Source: Scolanthus callimorphus (Eukaryota > Cnidaria > Anthozoa > Actiniaria > Edwardsiidae). Taken from it: a stretch of DNA of 64,000 nt. Below are positions 25,501 to 40,500 of this stretch, one piece after another. The notes beneath the pieces were generated by a model, which saw only the letters and a list, made by a program, of their open reading frames with translations, was not told the DNA's origin and searched no databases. Where the stretch lies: positions 30,595,459 through 30,659,458 of the forward strand of contig CM066919.1 in NCBI GenBank assembly GCA_033964015.1, written 5' to 3'. A program made the position numbers and the translations under genes. The number at the start of each line of letters is the position of its first letter. Position 1 is the stretch's first letter.

Positions 25501-28500
25501 TTTTTCTCGCTTTCGAACTGCCAGAAGAAGTCAGCGCTGGAGAATTCTTTTGGGACGTCTATGGAGAGGAGGATGAATTCACTATTAACCACGCATTGTT
25601 GTTGTGTGGGAAAGGAAAAGAAAGAAATTCAATTGATTTTCTTAAAACTGGTGCTATCAACAACTTAACAAGGCATTTTGCTGGGAAATCTTTGGCAGGC
25701 GCATAACTCAAAGTTTAACTTCCTGAGTTTTAATTCATTTTCTCTTTATATTTTCCATTTTGTCGATTACATTACTAGCAACAAATTGCGGAGGAGTTTA
25801 ATTTGGGACAAAAATAGTGTCCGAAAATGCACGGTCTACAAGCGAGACGGACCAGTTAATCAGTAATAACAGAGCGTATTACTAAACATTTACTCACGGT
25901 GCACAATTAGAACTGCCAGTGTCAATGCGTTTTGCGAGTAATGTTTGTACAAAACCGAAAATTTAGCGTCCGAAATAAAACGTCTGAAATAAGCGAAATT
26001 TTAGCCTTTAAACTTTTGGCGAGAAATGTAGTAAGCCTTTTCTTAGGGTTTCTTTGGCTGGAAAAATATTTGTTGATTTGTTTCTGCGGGATAGAATGCG
26101 TGTAGTCTACTGCAATTCATTTTCAATACATAAAATTTACATAGAAAAACGGATTTTCACCATTTTTCGTTTTACGTTTCGATAATAATTTCTGAAAACG
26201 GAATTTCAATTTTGACTTTATATTGCTGATTTCGAAATTTTTTTCCGAAATTTAAAATTGGAGTTTTCAAATCTAAAATTTGACTTTTATTTTTTCGCAG
26301 AAATAGGAAAACGAAATTGAAATTCAATTTTCATTTACTGTTTTTTATGAAAAACTCTTATCAGTTTCATTTCGTGAAAAGTGATTCTAGCAGTTTTGTA
26401 GAGGTCGCCGTTAGGTGCTACAAAGGACAAGAGCACTACTCAGAGGGGGAGGGTGGTATTTCTTAACTACTTTAACAAGCGCCTTTAAACCCAAATGTCA
26501 GTGAGATTAAGAGGAGAATATTATATAAGGTAAGATGGAATAGAGGGCTGTAGCTGTGACGGAACCATGTCTCGCCATCTCTCTCGCACGTTTCAAGTAG
26601 GTATTGACTACCACAGCCAACGCCCCTGCATCTAACAACCACGAACGTTATGGCAGTTTGTATACAAGCTTACACCATATAGTAGAATTATATTAAGAGG
26701 TCGATGGGTTTATAATTAATGAATACTGGAGATCGATGATAATCGATGAGATTTTCTGATAACCACATTGTTCCGTCCTCTACTGATAGCTTGCATCGAC
26801 TCATAACTTCTTCTATATTACTGGAGAAACAAGCCGAACGTAGACCAGGTCAATATGTGGTCACCAACAAGCTTAGTTAGCGAAAGACCCCTCCCCCTGT
26901 GAGGAGTATAGTTTTATTCAAAGCCTAAACGGCGACCTCTACCAAACTGCTAGAATCTCTTTTCATGAAATGAAACTGATAACAGTTTTTCATTAAAAAT
27001 CAGTAATTGAAAATCGAATTTCATTTTCGTTTTCCTGTTTCTGCAAAAAAAATAAAAGACCAAATTTTAGATTTGGAAAATCCAATTTTAATTTTCGGCA
27101 AAAATATCAAATTCGACAATATAAAGTCAAAATTCAAATTCCATTTAAACATTTTTTTATCGAAACGTAAAACGAAAAATGGTGAAAATCCGTTTTTCTA
27201 TGTAAATTTTATGTACTAAAAACGAATTGCAGTAGACTACACGCATTGGATAGGGAAATGAATTTGTTGGCAGCTACCTGGTCCGTGTAACGTTTCATAA
27301 AATGGAAATTCAATTTCAAATCGGCAATTTGAATTTTGAAATTTGACCTTTGAAAATTCGAAACATTTAGTCTCAATTCGATTTTAACAAATCGAAATTT
27401 GAAATTCAAACTTTGAAATTTCATAAATTCGATTTTCAACTTAGTTTTTCGAAATGAAATATATTTTGAATTAATTAAACTAAAATTAGAATATTGAAAG
27501 CTCAGATTTGAATTGTTGAAATACAAAGTAAAATTTAAAAGTTGCCGTAACAGATTTTACACTTCTGACTCTCGAGGGGTAGGAGTTAGTTGTGAGGGAA
27601 CTCTGTGAGGGTAGGAGGGTGAAAATGCTGGACGTGACAAAAGTTCATGAAACGCGCTTGGTAGCCGTCGGTGTTGATGGCGAACGGAAGGCGCGCGGGA
27701 AAGAAAGAACTGTCTAAAATGCCTCCGTATAGATAGGACAGTCGAGACCAAGAAAACTTTGGCTCTTTTTCAGTGCTTCTTGCAATGTTTGAAACCAACA
27801 CGCCCTCCTTTGGCGAGCTCCTATTTGAATGCGACAAACAGGCCACAGCAAATAGTAAGCAGGAAAGATTCGTACTCACCAGCATTAATTATTATTGCAC
27901 GCTGCGCAGATCTACTAATATGGGAAGGTTCATGCATGAATTGCTTCCCTGTTAGCAGAGGCCGCTTCTTGAAGTGGCCTCTGCACACAAATGTCACAAC
28001 CTCGTCCAGGATCATGGAACTCATGGACGTACTAAAGTATCGGAGCAGCGTTTAAGAGCCTTTAAATGAAGTAAAGCAGCCATCTAAAGGAAATGACATT
28101 TGTGTGCAGAGGCTAGTTTGCGCCGTTGAAAAACACAAGAAAACGTCAAGAAAATGCAGGTAGATAAAAAGTAGCCTCTGCTCGCAGGGAAATGAATTCC
28201 ATGATCTTGCGTCAGGCGTCCAACACCATTTGGCCCTCTCCTGCCCCCACAAAATTCGCTGACCACGTACGCGTACCCCCGAGAGTAAGAGGTCTAAAAA
28301 TTGCTACGGCAACTTGTAATTTTTGCTTTGTGTTTTAACAATTGAAATCTGAGTTTTCAAAAAGAAAAAAATACAAATTCAGAAAATTATGAGCAAATTT
28401 CAAAATTGAAATTTACAGTCAGAATTCGAATTTCAATTTTTGATTTCGAAAAAATAAGTTGAAAATCAAATTTGAAATTTCAAAGTTTGAATTTCAAATT

Positions 28501-31500
28501 TCGATTTGTCAAAATCGAATTGAAACTAAATGTTTCGAATTTTCAAGGGTCAAATTTCAAAATTCAAATGGCCGATATGAAATTGAATTTCCATTTTATG
28601 AAACGTTACACGGACCCTACCTTCTGCTCATTGCTGTCAAAAAGCAACTTTGCTAGATATCCAGGAATCGACAGAAAAGGCAAGCTTTAATCCTGTTGCT
28701 GTTTGGTCTTTGTCTTCAATTTTTAGTACTGTCCTTTTCATTGAAATGTCAAAACACTGACAGACAGAACCCAAAAATGGCAAGATTTATACCCTAAGGT
28801 CAGGTAAAGTCAGATAGGCTCGATTCTTTGCATAGAGTATCCTTATACAATAAGAAACAAAATAGAAATGAGTATTTATTAATTGATCCGTCTTTAAGAT
28901 ATGAGGAGTTACACTTTGGTTGCTGCAGTACTTTTTGACATTTTTTGTTAGAATTGTACAAATTTTGCCATAAAACGATGCAGTAACCAAAGTTTAGCAG
29001 CTGATATCTTAAAGACGGATCAATTAGACAAAAATACTCATTTCTATTTTGTTTCTTATTGTATAAGGATACTCTATGCAAAGAATGAAGCCTATCTGAC
29101 TTTACCTGACCTTAGGGTAGAAATCTTTGCCATTTTTGGGTTCTGTCACACTGACATTAATGATAACTGTTTAACATGCGGCTTAGGGCTGGTCTTTTTT
29201 CCCTGAAACGTCTTTTAAAGCAAAAAAACAAAACGTCGAGTCTGTATGTTTCAAGTTTCACCCTCGAAATGTGGCTAATTTCGAGGGAAGGTGAAAAGGA
29301 TTTTATACAAGCACATCGGATTCCAGATGATAAAACGTTGCTCCTCTCCTTACCTTTCTCAGGATGACTGATGTCGCCTCGTCTTTTGCCTAAATCAATC
29401 ACAGAAAAATCAAATAGCTAAGTTACAGCAAGAACAGAACGCATAATAAGCAGCAAAATAACGTACTGAAACGAAACCATCGCGGGCGATCTTTGTAAGG
29501 GAAAGAAGCATTATAGATTTCGGGTAAAATCAAATAGACAATTCCTCAAAACACAAGAACAAATCTTGAATCAAATTCCAAGAATTCCAAAAGTCCAAGA
29601 ATCTATTTTGTTCAAAAACCTATTTTAGATTGTAGATTTTGAATCCCGCTAGAATAACTTGTAATGGGTACAAATAATGTCCTCTATCAGAAAAAAATAA
29701 TAACTGAAATCAGCGCCGCAATCGTACTGCATCCTCACTCTCAAAGTAACAATTTCTCATTTTAAACTCAAAATCTAAAATAGATCTTCTTCTACTCCTG
29801 AACATATGACTAGACCTAGTGGTGTAGATGATGGGCTACAAAACGCATTGAGATGAAACTGAAACTTAAATGCTATATTTTTCTGAAGGTTTTACGTACA
29901 CGGGAAGAGGCGGGTGTTAGAGTAGAAAGTGACTATTTTTAGGGGGGGGGGGGGGGGGGGGGAGAGGCGGGTCTCAGAGTAGAAAGCGACTATTTTTCAG
30001 GGGGGGGGGGGTCTCAGGGTAGAAAGTGACTATTGTTACCTCTATTGTTACCTGTGCGACCTGCTACTCGGCGTCTTCCACCTCCGGCTATCCTCCTATT
30101 TAATTTTTGGATAATTTGCCTCAGACGGGAGATGTTAGCCCTGACACGCCGAATGCGACTGCAGTGGGTGCGGGCCCGGATACGTAGAAGACGCGCCTTC
30201 CTTGCATTGCTGCGGCATTTCGAGATGTACATCCTCAGTTTGATTGTCGCCAGTCGCACCTTGGATCGATAACGGACGCGCAGGAGTTTCAGATTTTGAA
30301 CCAGCTTCCAGGTGCGTAGTCGCTGTCGGCGTCTTCTGTTCCTCATTCTCACAAATCGCTGGAAACGTCGCAGTCGTTTCAGCAAGGCCTTTCGGACTTT
30401 TCTCCTCGCTTTAACGATTCTTAGTTTCAAAATGCGGATAACTTTTTTATAATTTCGTTTTATTATGCGCACTTTTCTCCTGAATCTGCGCGCTATTTTC
30501 CTCTTCACACGGCGTATGCGAACTTTCTGTACCTTAATCAAGTATTTTATTTTGGCTTTATGGGACTTTTGCTGGGCGATGCGTGCACGGTTTGCAGCAT
30601 TAAGACGGGCCATCAAGACCTTGATAATGCTCGTCTGGCGCATAATCCTCATTTTGAGTCGTCTCTTATCACGTCGAGCTTGCTTTCGGGTGAGGACCAG
30701 CTTTCTCCTCAAAATACTTATTCGCCTGAGGTATCTCTTACGGGATTTCCGATGCACACGTTTCATTTTGATTATGATCCTTGTCATAATACTCTTCAGA
30801 CGGATAATCCGTCGCCGTGCCGCCGCCCTCCTGCGTGCTTCTCGTCGATGTAATCGTTTTATAATTAGCAGTAAGTGCTTGATTTTGCGGGTGTGCCGTT
30901 GACGAATACGTTTGATTGCCCGGCGGTAACCTCGCTTCAATTTGCGTCGAACTTTCCTCTGTTTTTTCTTCAGCTTTCTGACCTTTAAGTAGAAATTATT
31001 GCGGGTCTTCTTCAATTTGAACCTGAGACGACGAATGAGTTTTACAAGGACACGACGGCGTCTCGCAGCTCGAATCCTGAGGTTCCTGCTTCTTTTCAAG
31101 AACATACGAGTCAGTTGTATTTTGAGAGCCTTGCGACGGCGAATCATTTGTCTACGCAAACTGACGATTTGTTGACGGTAGTACCTCCTGATTTTATTGA
31201 TCATCTTCCTAACACGCAATTGTCTTATCCTTTCCAACTTTTGACGTTTACGCTGGCGATCAAGTCTGGCTTTTCGTCGCTTTATTCTCTCACTGACTCG
31301 TCTCTTATTAACGTACGCCTTGTACTTCCGGTATTTTTTCTTTTCCCTCCTCATCTTTAGTCGAAGCCTTTTCATGCGCAATCTTGCCCTACGGACTTTT
31401 CTACGTTGCTCCTTTCGCACCTTAGCAAGCTTCTTGAGGTGTTTTAATTGTCGCAAACGTCCTAGCTTTCTCAGTTGCTTGATCTTTCTCAACAACTGGC

Positions 31501-34500
31501 GACTGCGATTCTGGCATCTGCGGCGAGACACCTTTACTCGTACATATTTACGCTTCAAGCGGTTGAACCGCTTTCGAATATTACGGATGCGTCGAATTCT
31601 AGCATCCTTCTCTCTGGTGAACCTGGCAATCAAGCGTCGTCTCTTTGTCGCTGCCTCTCGTCTTTGACGTGCTAAAGCTCTTTTGAATTTCGCACGCATT
31701 GTACGAATCTGGTTTCTCAATCGTTTGACTAACACTCTGTAGATTCTGCGCACGTTAAGAACTCTCTTCTTTAAGGCCTTTATTCTTCTTCTAGTGCGAC
31801 GTAAAAGAGCCTGCCACCTACGACTGGCGTTCTTTCTAACTCTGACGATGACCTTCCTAAAACGAACGCGCTGTCTTTTTAGCTTTCGCTTCAGGTATTT
31901 TATCCTTCGTAGGTAAGCTCTCCGTGCTCTAGTGCGCTCGTCTCGTAGCTTCTTCTCGCGTAGCCGTCTTGCCTTCTCTTCAGCCTTGCGGCGATTGATT
32001 TCGCGTTGTCGCATAATGCGTACAAACGTTCGGTAACGCTTGTCTATCCTGCGCAGTATCTTACGAGTGCGTCGAAGCTGTTGAGTCAACTGTTTCAAAC
32101 GTCTGGTAAACTTGTTCTTCATGTTCCTTGCGAGGCGCCGTAGATAAGCAACTTTCCTGATGTATCTAGCTCTAACACCTCCTCTGGCACGACGGAGTCT
32201 GTTCTTCAGCCGACGGATTTGTTTCTGTAGCGGTCTGGTCTTCCTGATGTAATCGCGTTTCAACTGTCCGATGATCCTCTCGATTCTCCTGATCTCAACT
32301 CGCTTTGCAGAGCGATTATACACAAATATTATGCGCTTGTATTTCCTAACGCGTTTGCGGTAGCGTCGGAGTTGCCTCAAGAACTGTTGCACTTTTCTTC
32401 TTACGTTACGAGCGTTTTTGCGAAGATTTCGGACCATGCGCTTCAACCTACGGTTTTTTCGTTTCACGCCCAACAAGCGCTTGAGCAGGATGTTAATCTT
32501 TCTATTCGTATGGACGTTGTGTCTTCTGAGTATCGACACTCGTTTCGACAGTCGATTTATCACACGCTGGTTGTTTGTAAGTGCGCGCTTCGCTTTCAGC
32601 AAATGCAGCTTTGCGCGGCGCCTCCGGATCATCTCACGACGCTTAGCAGCTATCCTCTCACGTCTTCGCCTTCGCCTCATAAGGAGGATTTTTCGACGCA
32701 GGTATTGAATAGTGCGTACTTTCCTCCTGATGATTGTAGTGTACTTCCTTTTGTTGTACTTTGCTCGTCGGCGAAGGAAGTTTATAACCTTCCTCAAAAC
32801 GCGCTGTTTCCTGACAACCTTGCGAATACGTCGAGTTAGTTTTCGCTGTACTTTTCTCCCTCGATGAATTCGTCGTTTCATACGATCAATGCGGCGTCGA
32901 CGTAACCGCGTTAGACGCCTTCTAGCAGCCTCTCCAGCTCTTCTGCAGCTCTTCAATAAAAAGGAGTAACGACGACGGTAACGAGAAATACGGCAACGAA
33001 TTATGCGTCTTTTCTGTGCGATTCTGTTAAGTGTCTTCTTCTTATTGCTTGACTTCAGTTTCTGTATTTTCTTACCGAAATCCTTCTTTCTGTAGAATCT
33101 CTTGAGCGCCCTTATTTTTCTGCGACGGATGGCCAAGCGTCTTCGGCACCTCTTCAGTCGTTGTTTGATCTCTTTTCTTCGTTTCAATTCTTGAATACGC
33201 CTCTGTTGGCGTAGATAATGAATCTTCCTCAATAGGATTTTGATAACTCTGCGACTTCTGACGACTACTTTCCTGTATTTTCTGACTGTTATGCGATGTT
33301 TTCGTCGCAAGAACTTGACTCTTTTTCGCCACCTTTTATCTGCTTGCTTTTGTTGACGACGAAGATTACTCAACTGTACTTTTTGTCGTCTTCGCATGAT
33401 TTTGATATTCCTGTTATAAATCAGCGACAGCCTTTTAAACAGTTTAATCCTCTTCTGGCGTTGTGCCTGTCTGATTCGTCGAATGAGACTGCAAAACAAC
33501 AGACAGGAAAAAAAGGCAATAAGATTGCGTTGCGAGTTGCAAGAAAAATTCCTCGTGTGACATGCCCTTAAGGCGCATATGAAACGAAATCAGTTTTGAC
33601 ATTTCTCAGTTTGAAAGAATTTCGGCAAAATGCTGCGATGCTATGGGCGTTCAAAGCTACGTATTTTGCTGTGATCTCTGGATAGCACATTAGGCATTCA
33701 GGATATCAGACGATACTGTTTCGTGACGTCATTTTGTTTCTACACTACAAGGCGAGATTAAAGAAAATGACGAATTCAGCTTCTTATACCCTCTAGACAT
33801 GCAGCAGAGAATTCAAATAAAGACAGCTTAAGGAAAACATTTTTCTCCAAAACCAACCAGTTTTGTAAGTACTATTTACAATATGAGTGGCTATGTTTTA
33901 TCGGCAGATACAAACGCGAGCGCGTAGCGCGAGTGTTTGTATCTGCCGATACAACATAGACACGAATATTGTAAAATACTTATGATACTCTAACTTTTGT
34001 ACTTATATTAAATTGAATGTGTATTGAAAATTAAAGAATTTTCGGGTGTTTACAAAAAACGCCAATCAATTTGCAGAAAGCATGCGCAGAAGGCATGATT
34101 CCTGTCCCACATGGAACTAGCCGGACTAAAACAACATATAGTCTCTCAGGTGAAGCTTTTTTAGGTACTGCTCTACGAGAGAAGACCATACTTGGACTTC
34201 ACTAGAGTGGTCCTCTTCAGCCTTTGGACAGTAGGGATATTTTGTTATTTGAAACAAATATCCAACTGGTCAAAGACTGAGGCCTGCACTGGAAGGTGTC
34301 CTATACAGAATACTAATTGGTCTAATTAGTATTCTGTATCAGATACAGAATACTAATTAGATCAATTAGTATTCTGTATCAGACACCTAGCCATGTGGTA
34401 TCGGGGGTTACAAGTAGTGTCACCTGATCCGAATCCAGTGCAGAGATTGGATGAGCATCCTATGAATAATGGATGAATATTATAAGGTTTAAAAGACTTC

Positions 34501-37500
34501 TATAGTAAGCAAGTTAGGGTTTTAACGTGATCGCGCACATAGTCTTTACTCACATGCTAATTAGCTAGCCACAAAACTCATGACTTTGTGAGCGCATAGC
34601 TTCGCGGCTATTTATCAAATCTTTCTTAAACTTGGTCAGCATGTTTGTCTAATGATGATCTTTCCAGAGATCCGAAAACTGATTTCGTTTCATGTGCACT
34701 TTAAGTTGCATAGATTTTATTGATTCGTTTGAGAAGCTAATAAAACTCGACAGTGTATTTCACTTGTATTTCACACGAAGTCGGTTAAAAAACTCGGCGT
34801 TTTCTTGTCGTTTCAACCCACTCCTCAATGTTCGGAAATCCTGATGAAACAATCTGTCGCGTGTTTGATATATTACGTGAATCACGCGTTCAAGATAGTT
34901 GATCTATCTACAGGGCGCCCAAGCTCATTACTTGTTTGCTCTAAATTGCTGAAACAATGCCATGTTTCATAATAAATCATCTTCGAAAAATCCTACTATT
35001 AAAGTTATATATCAACAGCCTCCGGTAGATTCCCTTATCTTGGCGCGTGGAACAAATGTTGACAGTAGTCTAACAGCCGTAAAATACAACAAAACTCTAC
35101 CTTCTCATTCGTCGTTGCTGTGCCCGCTGTTGCTTTCTAAACGCTCGCCTCAACCTCCTCAGCATAGCCCTTTTCTGTTGCAACTGTATACGTCTGAACC
35201 GATACATCCGCAACCTCCACACTTTCCTCAACTTTCTTAACAACATTCGGCGATATCTGGCAAGCCGTTTGCGCCGTGCCTCTCGTGTTTTAATCAAGCG
35301 TATCAGGGTTTTCACGCGTGATAGCGGCGTGTTGCGGATTGTGGTTATACGTTTTTGGTAATTGCGACGGATGCTGGCAATCCGCGTCTTCACCCTTAGG
35401 CGGATTATCCTGACATGACGGATGTACCTCTGGCGTATCAACCGATATCGTCGTATGTAGGATTTCCTCTGGGACCGGTATACGTTCCTCAGGTTTTGAA
35501 CGCGTCGCCTGTAAAGGCGGCACTTAAAGGGGTTTCTCCTGTATTTTCGGATGACACGGCGATAGTACATCAAACGAATAAGGTAGCGTCTTTTCAGATA
35601 TCTCAGGATGCGGAGAATACTCTTCCGGCGACTTCTGGTTGAGAGGCGGAGTTTCGTCAAGCGACGTCTCAAACAAACGCGTATGCTCCGAACGGTGATT
35701 CTCACTGTTTTCCTGATTTGTATTATGTACTTCTTTACAAACATCTGTATCCTCTTCTTCTGGCGCTCTTTTTCCGACTCTGTTGACAAAATCAGATACC
35801 GTCGTTATGGCCCATTCACACGACCTGATTTCCGCTTGATGTGCGATTTCTACGGCGATGCTATATCGCGCTGTGTGAACGGCTAGCGATCTTATGGCGA
35901 TTTCACTTAGATGTCGCGGCGATATGTTCAAATTTCACAGAGAGATAAAATATATTTACGCCCGCGAACAACAACTATATTGCTTCAGGCGGCGGCATAC
36001 AGTTTTAGTAGTGTACAGTTTTACAATTCACGATCAAGCGACTCCCCTCGTCATATACTTCCAGTGTCAATGAATCACCCATGTTGAATGTGCCAACCGA
36101 TTCTTGTTCAACTTTGTTGAGCTACAGCGCGAACGAGTGAGTCTTCCATCCCAAGTGAAAAAAGCCTTTATACAGAATTACATACTTGCGAGGAAAATGC
36201 AAAAGAAGTTCAGAATTCCCATACAAAACCTTATAAAATTGGAAAATTAGAATACCAAATCTTATGGTTTGCCGTGCGAAAATTGGATGGCGATTGAGTA
36301 GCTACCTAATACTAATCAAAACAGACATTTGGCTTGGCGGGACTATTTTATCTAAATCACCTCAAGATCGCAACCGATCACGTATTTCAGGCTGGGTTAC
36401 CTACTTGGTCGCGGGAGAGGTCGTGGTTGCGGTCGTGGTCGCGATCCTGGACGTCGTGAGTAAGGTCCTGAAAAAAAAAAAGAAAACAAACTCTCGTAAG
36501 CCATTGAATTCACCATTGCCATCTCAGTACATCCAGTCAGCTGGTCAACTATTTCCCTGGATAAAGCCAAAATGTCTTTCAACTGATCTCCATTCCGAGC
36601 AAATATGTGAATGGTTATTTCTACCAGACATGAGGAGTAGGAAATGTGGTGGTGCTGGTTGGGGAGTGGGGGAGTGGGGGTGGGGGGTGTAGTAATAATT
36701 AACTTCCATCATGTTTCTATGATACATATGGCGTCCGCCAATCAAAGTCTTAGTCAGCCGCCACCTAGACTGAGAACGCATCCATTTCCATCGGCTAATT
36801 TAGGGGACGTATTGCAATATGTTTTATGGTATTTGGTTAATGTCATCTTTGTTTGCAGATGGTTATTTCAAGATTTCTACAATTATTATTTCAAAAACGA
36901 GCACCAGTAAACATACAGCAGATTTCAGATGACTTTCGCAAACTAAACGCAAATGCAAAACCACTAGCCAAATCAGAAGTGGAAGCCAATCAACAGCAAA
37001 CTAGTCAGGAGGCGAAGTAGGTAAAAGACCCCGATTACACGGGTCCGGACGAATTTTTGAACGTGGGAATTTTGTACCCGGAACACCTGTTTACATGTGT
37101 CCGTGCAAATTTTGTTACACATTGCAGAGGTGTTTACACGGGTACGGATTTTTTTGCGTTTAGTCACGACGTGAACCGATTGGCGCGTTTTGATTCAGAT
37201 CGCAATTTGATTGGCTGAGTTGAAACACGAAAGACTTTGCTCTCGACCAATAGAAACGCTGACAAAACGACTAAACGTCTGGCTTTCTTTCGACGGTCAT
37301 CTGAAATCCGCTCTAAACAGATTTGAATATCACGACACTTACGTTTTTTTCGGCACTGGCGCATGTTTTCACTGAACACTTTGGAATGCGCTTCATAGTT
37401 GTACACTGAAAAACACGCGACGTTACCCTGGAAACGGCGCCTACCATACTCTCGCGCGCCAATGCGAACATTACGCCGCGTTTCGATCAGGAAGTGTCCG

Positions 37501-40500
37501 ATGTATTTCTTCTCAACAAGCTTTGCATTGACGTATATCTTGACCCGACCAGTCTTTTTATCGTATGAAAATGAGACGTAAGTCCACGTGTTGGACCTGA
37601 ACACGTTCCGACGGGTTACAACAGGTCGAATAGCACGGCGTAGTCGATACCCTCTCGGCACTATTTTCACTGCGAAGGAATTCTGACGGTAAGTTGATAA
37701 CTTCAGCCCATTCTGGGCAGGGCCAAAAGAGAGAACGGGAGCAGTTTTCTTGCCCGGTGTCCTGATATACAAGCCGATGGTAATGGCAAAGCACGTGTCT
37801 AATTCTGTATTGGGTATGGTAATAAAGCTATCGCGACGGCCAGATATAAAGACCGAGGCGTAGGGGTTGTTCGGATTGACTCCCGGTGAATAAGGGGTGT
37901 TATAAAATTTTGCCCGACCATTGCGATAGGCGAGATCTCGACCTCTGCTGTAGGCATCCAAAAGGTACTTTGCCACAAGACTTGGGCGCCCTGCAAATGA
38001 AGCATGAAGCATGAATCAGGAATTATTTACAATGTTGAAATAACTCAATTATTTACAATGTTGAAATAACTCAACTTCGGGGGAATCAAGCTGTCGCAGC
38101 GATCCGTTTGCATTCTCATTATATTATGATTAAAGAGCCCTTGTCAGCCACTCCTTTGTTACTGTTTTCAGTCAATATGAGACAACGAATTACGCGTAGA
38201 AATCTTGAAATAGTCTTCAAAAAACAAAGTTTAATTATTCATTTATCGAATTCAATCGCAAATATTGCACTACATTCCCTAAATCAGCCGATGGAAATGA
38301 ATGCTTTCTCTGTCTCGGTATGTTGCTAGGCTGACAAAATGGAGGCTGACAGAGGCTCTTTAATGTCCCCTACTCTGCTGAAAAGTTAGAAAAGTTACTA
38401 GTGCCCATGGTCGAGCACAAGGCAACACGTTATGAACGTCATGGATAAGGGTCCTAGTGCCCTTGGGCAAGAACAAGGAACGCACAATAACCCCACGGAT
38501 TAGGGTCCTAATGCCCTTGGGCGAGCACAGGGGACGTGTCATGACCACAGGGATTAGTGTCCTAGTGCCCTCGGGTGAGCACAGGGAACGCGTCATAACG
38601 TCAAGAAATTAGAGTCCTAGTGCCATTGGTCGAGCACAAGGAACGCGTCATAACGTCAAGGATTAGAGTCCTAGTGCCCTTGGTCGAGCACTGGAAACGC
38701 GTCATAACGCAATGAATTATGGTCCTAGTGATAGGGTGAGCACAGGGAACGCGTCATAACGTCAAGTATTAGAGTCCTAGTGCCCTTGGTCGAGCACAGG
38801 GAGCGCGTCATAACGTCAGTGATTAGGAGTCCTAGTTCCCCTTGTACCTACACAGGGACCGCCTCATAATGTCAGTGATTGGGGTCCTACTGCCCTTGGG
38901 TGAGCACATGGAACACGTCATAACGCAGTGATTAGGGTCCTACCTAGTCCCGTCCTAGTGCCCTTGGACGAGAACAGGGAACGAGTCATAGGGTGCTTAG
39001 GAAATAGAGATGAAGAAATAGTGCTCTAGTGCTGTCAGGGTTACTTACGCTGTCTTTTCGGGAGCTGAGGCGTCACCCCTGGAAAAGAATAAAAGCATGT
39101 AATCAATTCATATTGCGCTCGTTCAAAGGGGAAAGAAAATAATGTTAGACAGAATATTTATGTCAAGAGTAATGCCTTCGATTTGTCCGAGAAAAGCAGA
39201 TTCTGAAGTTATCATTGTCATTTTGAACGTGAAAGGGAAAATATGTTTTTATGATATAGCGCGCGCTCTCTGATCGGTTCTATCATGGTCACCTGGTAAA
39301 GTACAAACTCAATTAATATATAGATTTAGCCACTGGCTAAAAGCGGAGCTCCCGACACATTTTTATAAAAGGTGCGTTTACCTATCTTATTGGGCCGTTG
39401 CTAGGGAAAATTATAAGTCCTGCAAAAGATTAATAATGTGACGTGTCGCGACATCACTTGCTACAGAAAACAATCTTGTTCTCCCAAGTTTACCCAAGTT
39501 TTGTCACCTAGCGATGTTGCCTTCCTGAGATATTCACTTTTCTAGTTTTGATGACGTCATGTCACGTGACCTTGATTGTGCACCCCCTTGCCTTCAAAAT
39601 AACTTTACCCAAGTTTGGTCACCTAGCGATGTTACCTTCTTGAGATATTGACATTTCTAGTTTTGGTGACGTCATCGATGACGTCATGTCACGTGACCTT
39701 GGAAGTGAACTCCCCTTGCCTCCAAAATAACTTTGCCCAAGTTTGGTCACCTAGCGATGTTGCCTTCTTGAGATATTGACTTTTCTAGTTTCGATGACGT
39801 CGTCGATGACGTCACGTCACGTGACCTTGGTGGTGCACCTCCCTTACCTCCAAAATAACTTTACACAAGTTTGGTCACCTAGCAATGTTGCATTCTCGAG
39901 ATATAGACTTTTCTAGTTTTGATGACGTCATCGATGACGTCATGTCACGTGACCTTGGAGGTGCACTCCCCTTGCCTCCAAAATAACTTTACCCAAGTTT
40001 GGTCACCTAGCGATGTTGCCTTCTTGAGATATTGACTTTTCTAGTTTTGATGACGTCATCGATGACGTCATGTCACGTGACCTTGGTAGTGCACCCCCTT
40101 TGCCTCCAGAATAACTTTACCCAAGTTTGGTTACCTAGCGATGTTGCCTTCTTGAGATATTGATTTTTCTAGTTTTGATGACGTCGTCGATGACGTCATG
40201 TCACGTGACCTTGGTGGTGCACCCCCCTTACCTCCAAAATAACTTTACCCAAGTTTGGTCACCTAGCGATGTTGCCTTCTTGAGATATTATTTTTTCTAG
40301 TTTTGATGACGTCATCGATGACGTCATGTCACGTGACCTTGGTAGTGCACCCCCCTTGCCTCCAGAATAACTTTACCCAAGTTTGGTCACCTATCGATGT
40401 TGCCTTCTTGAGATATTGACTTTTCTAGTTTTGATGACGTCATCGATGACGTCATGTCACGTGACCTTGGTAGTGCACCCCCCTTGCCTCCAGAATAACT

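Noticed and set aside
30033..33571. Many long plus-strand open frames across the Arg-rich exon
   Set aside because: They are antisense shadows: the codon composition of an Arg-rich minus frame suppresses stops on the other strand. No splice or start context, no domain.
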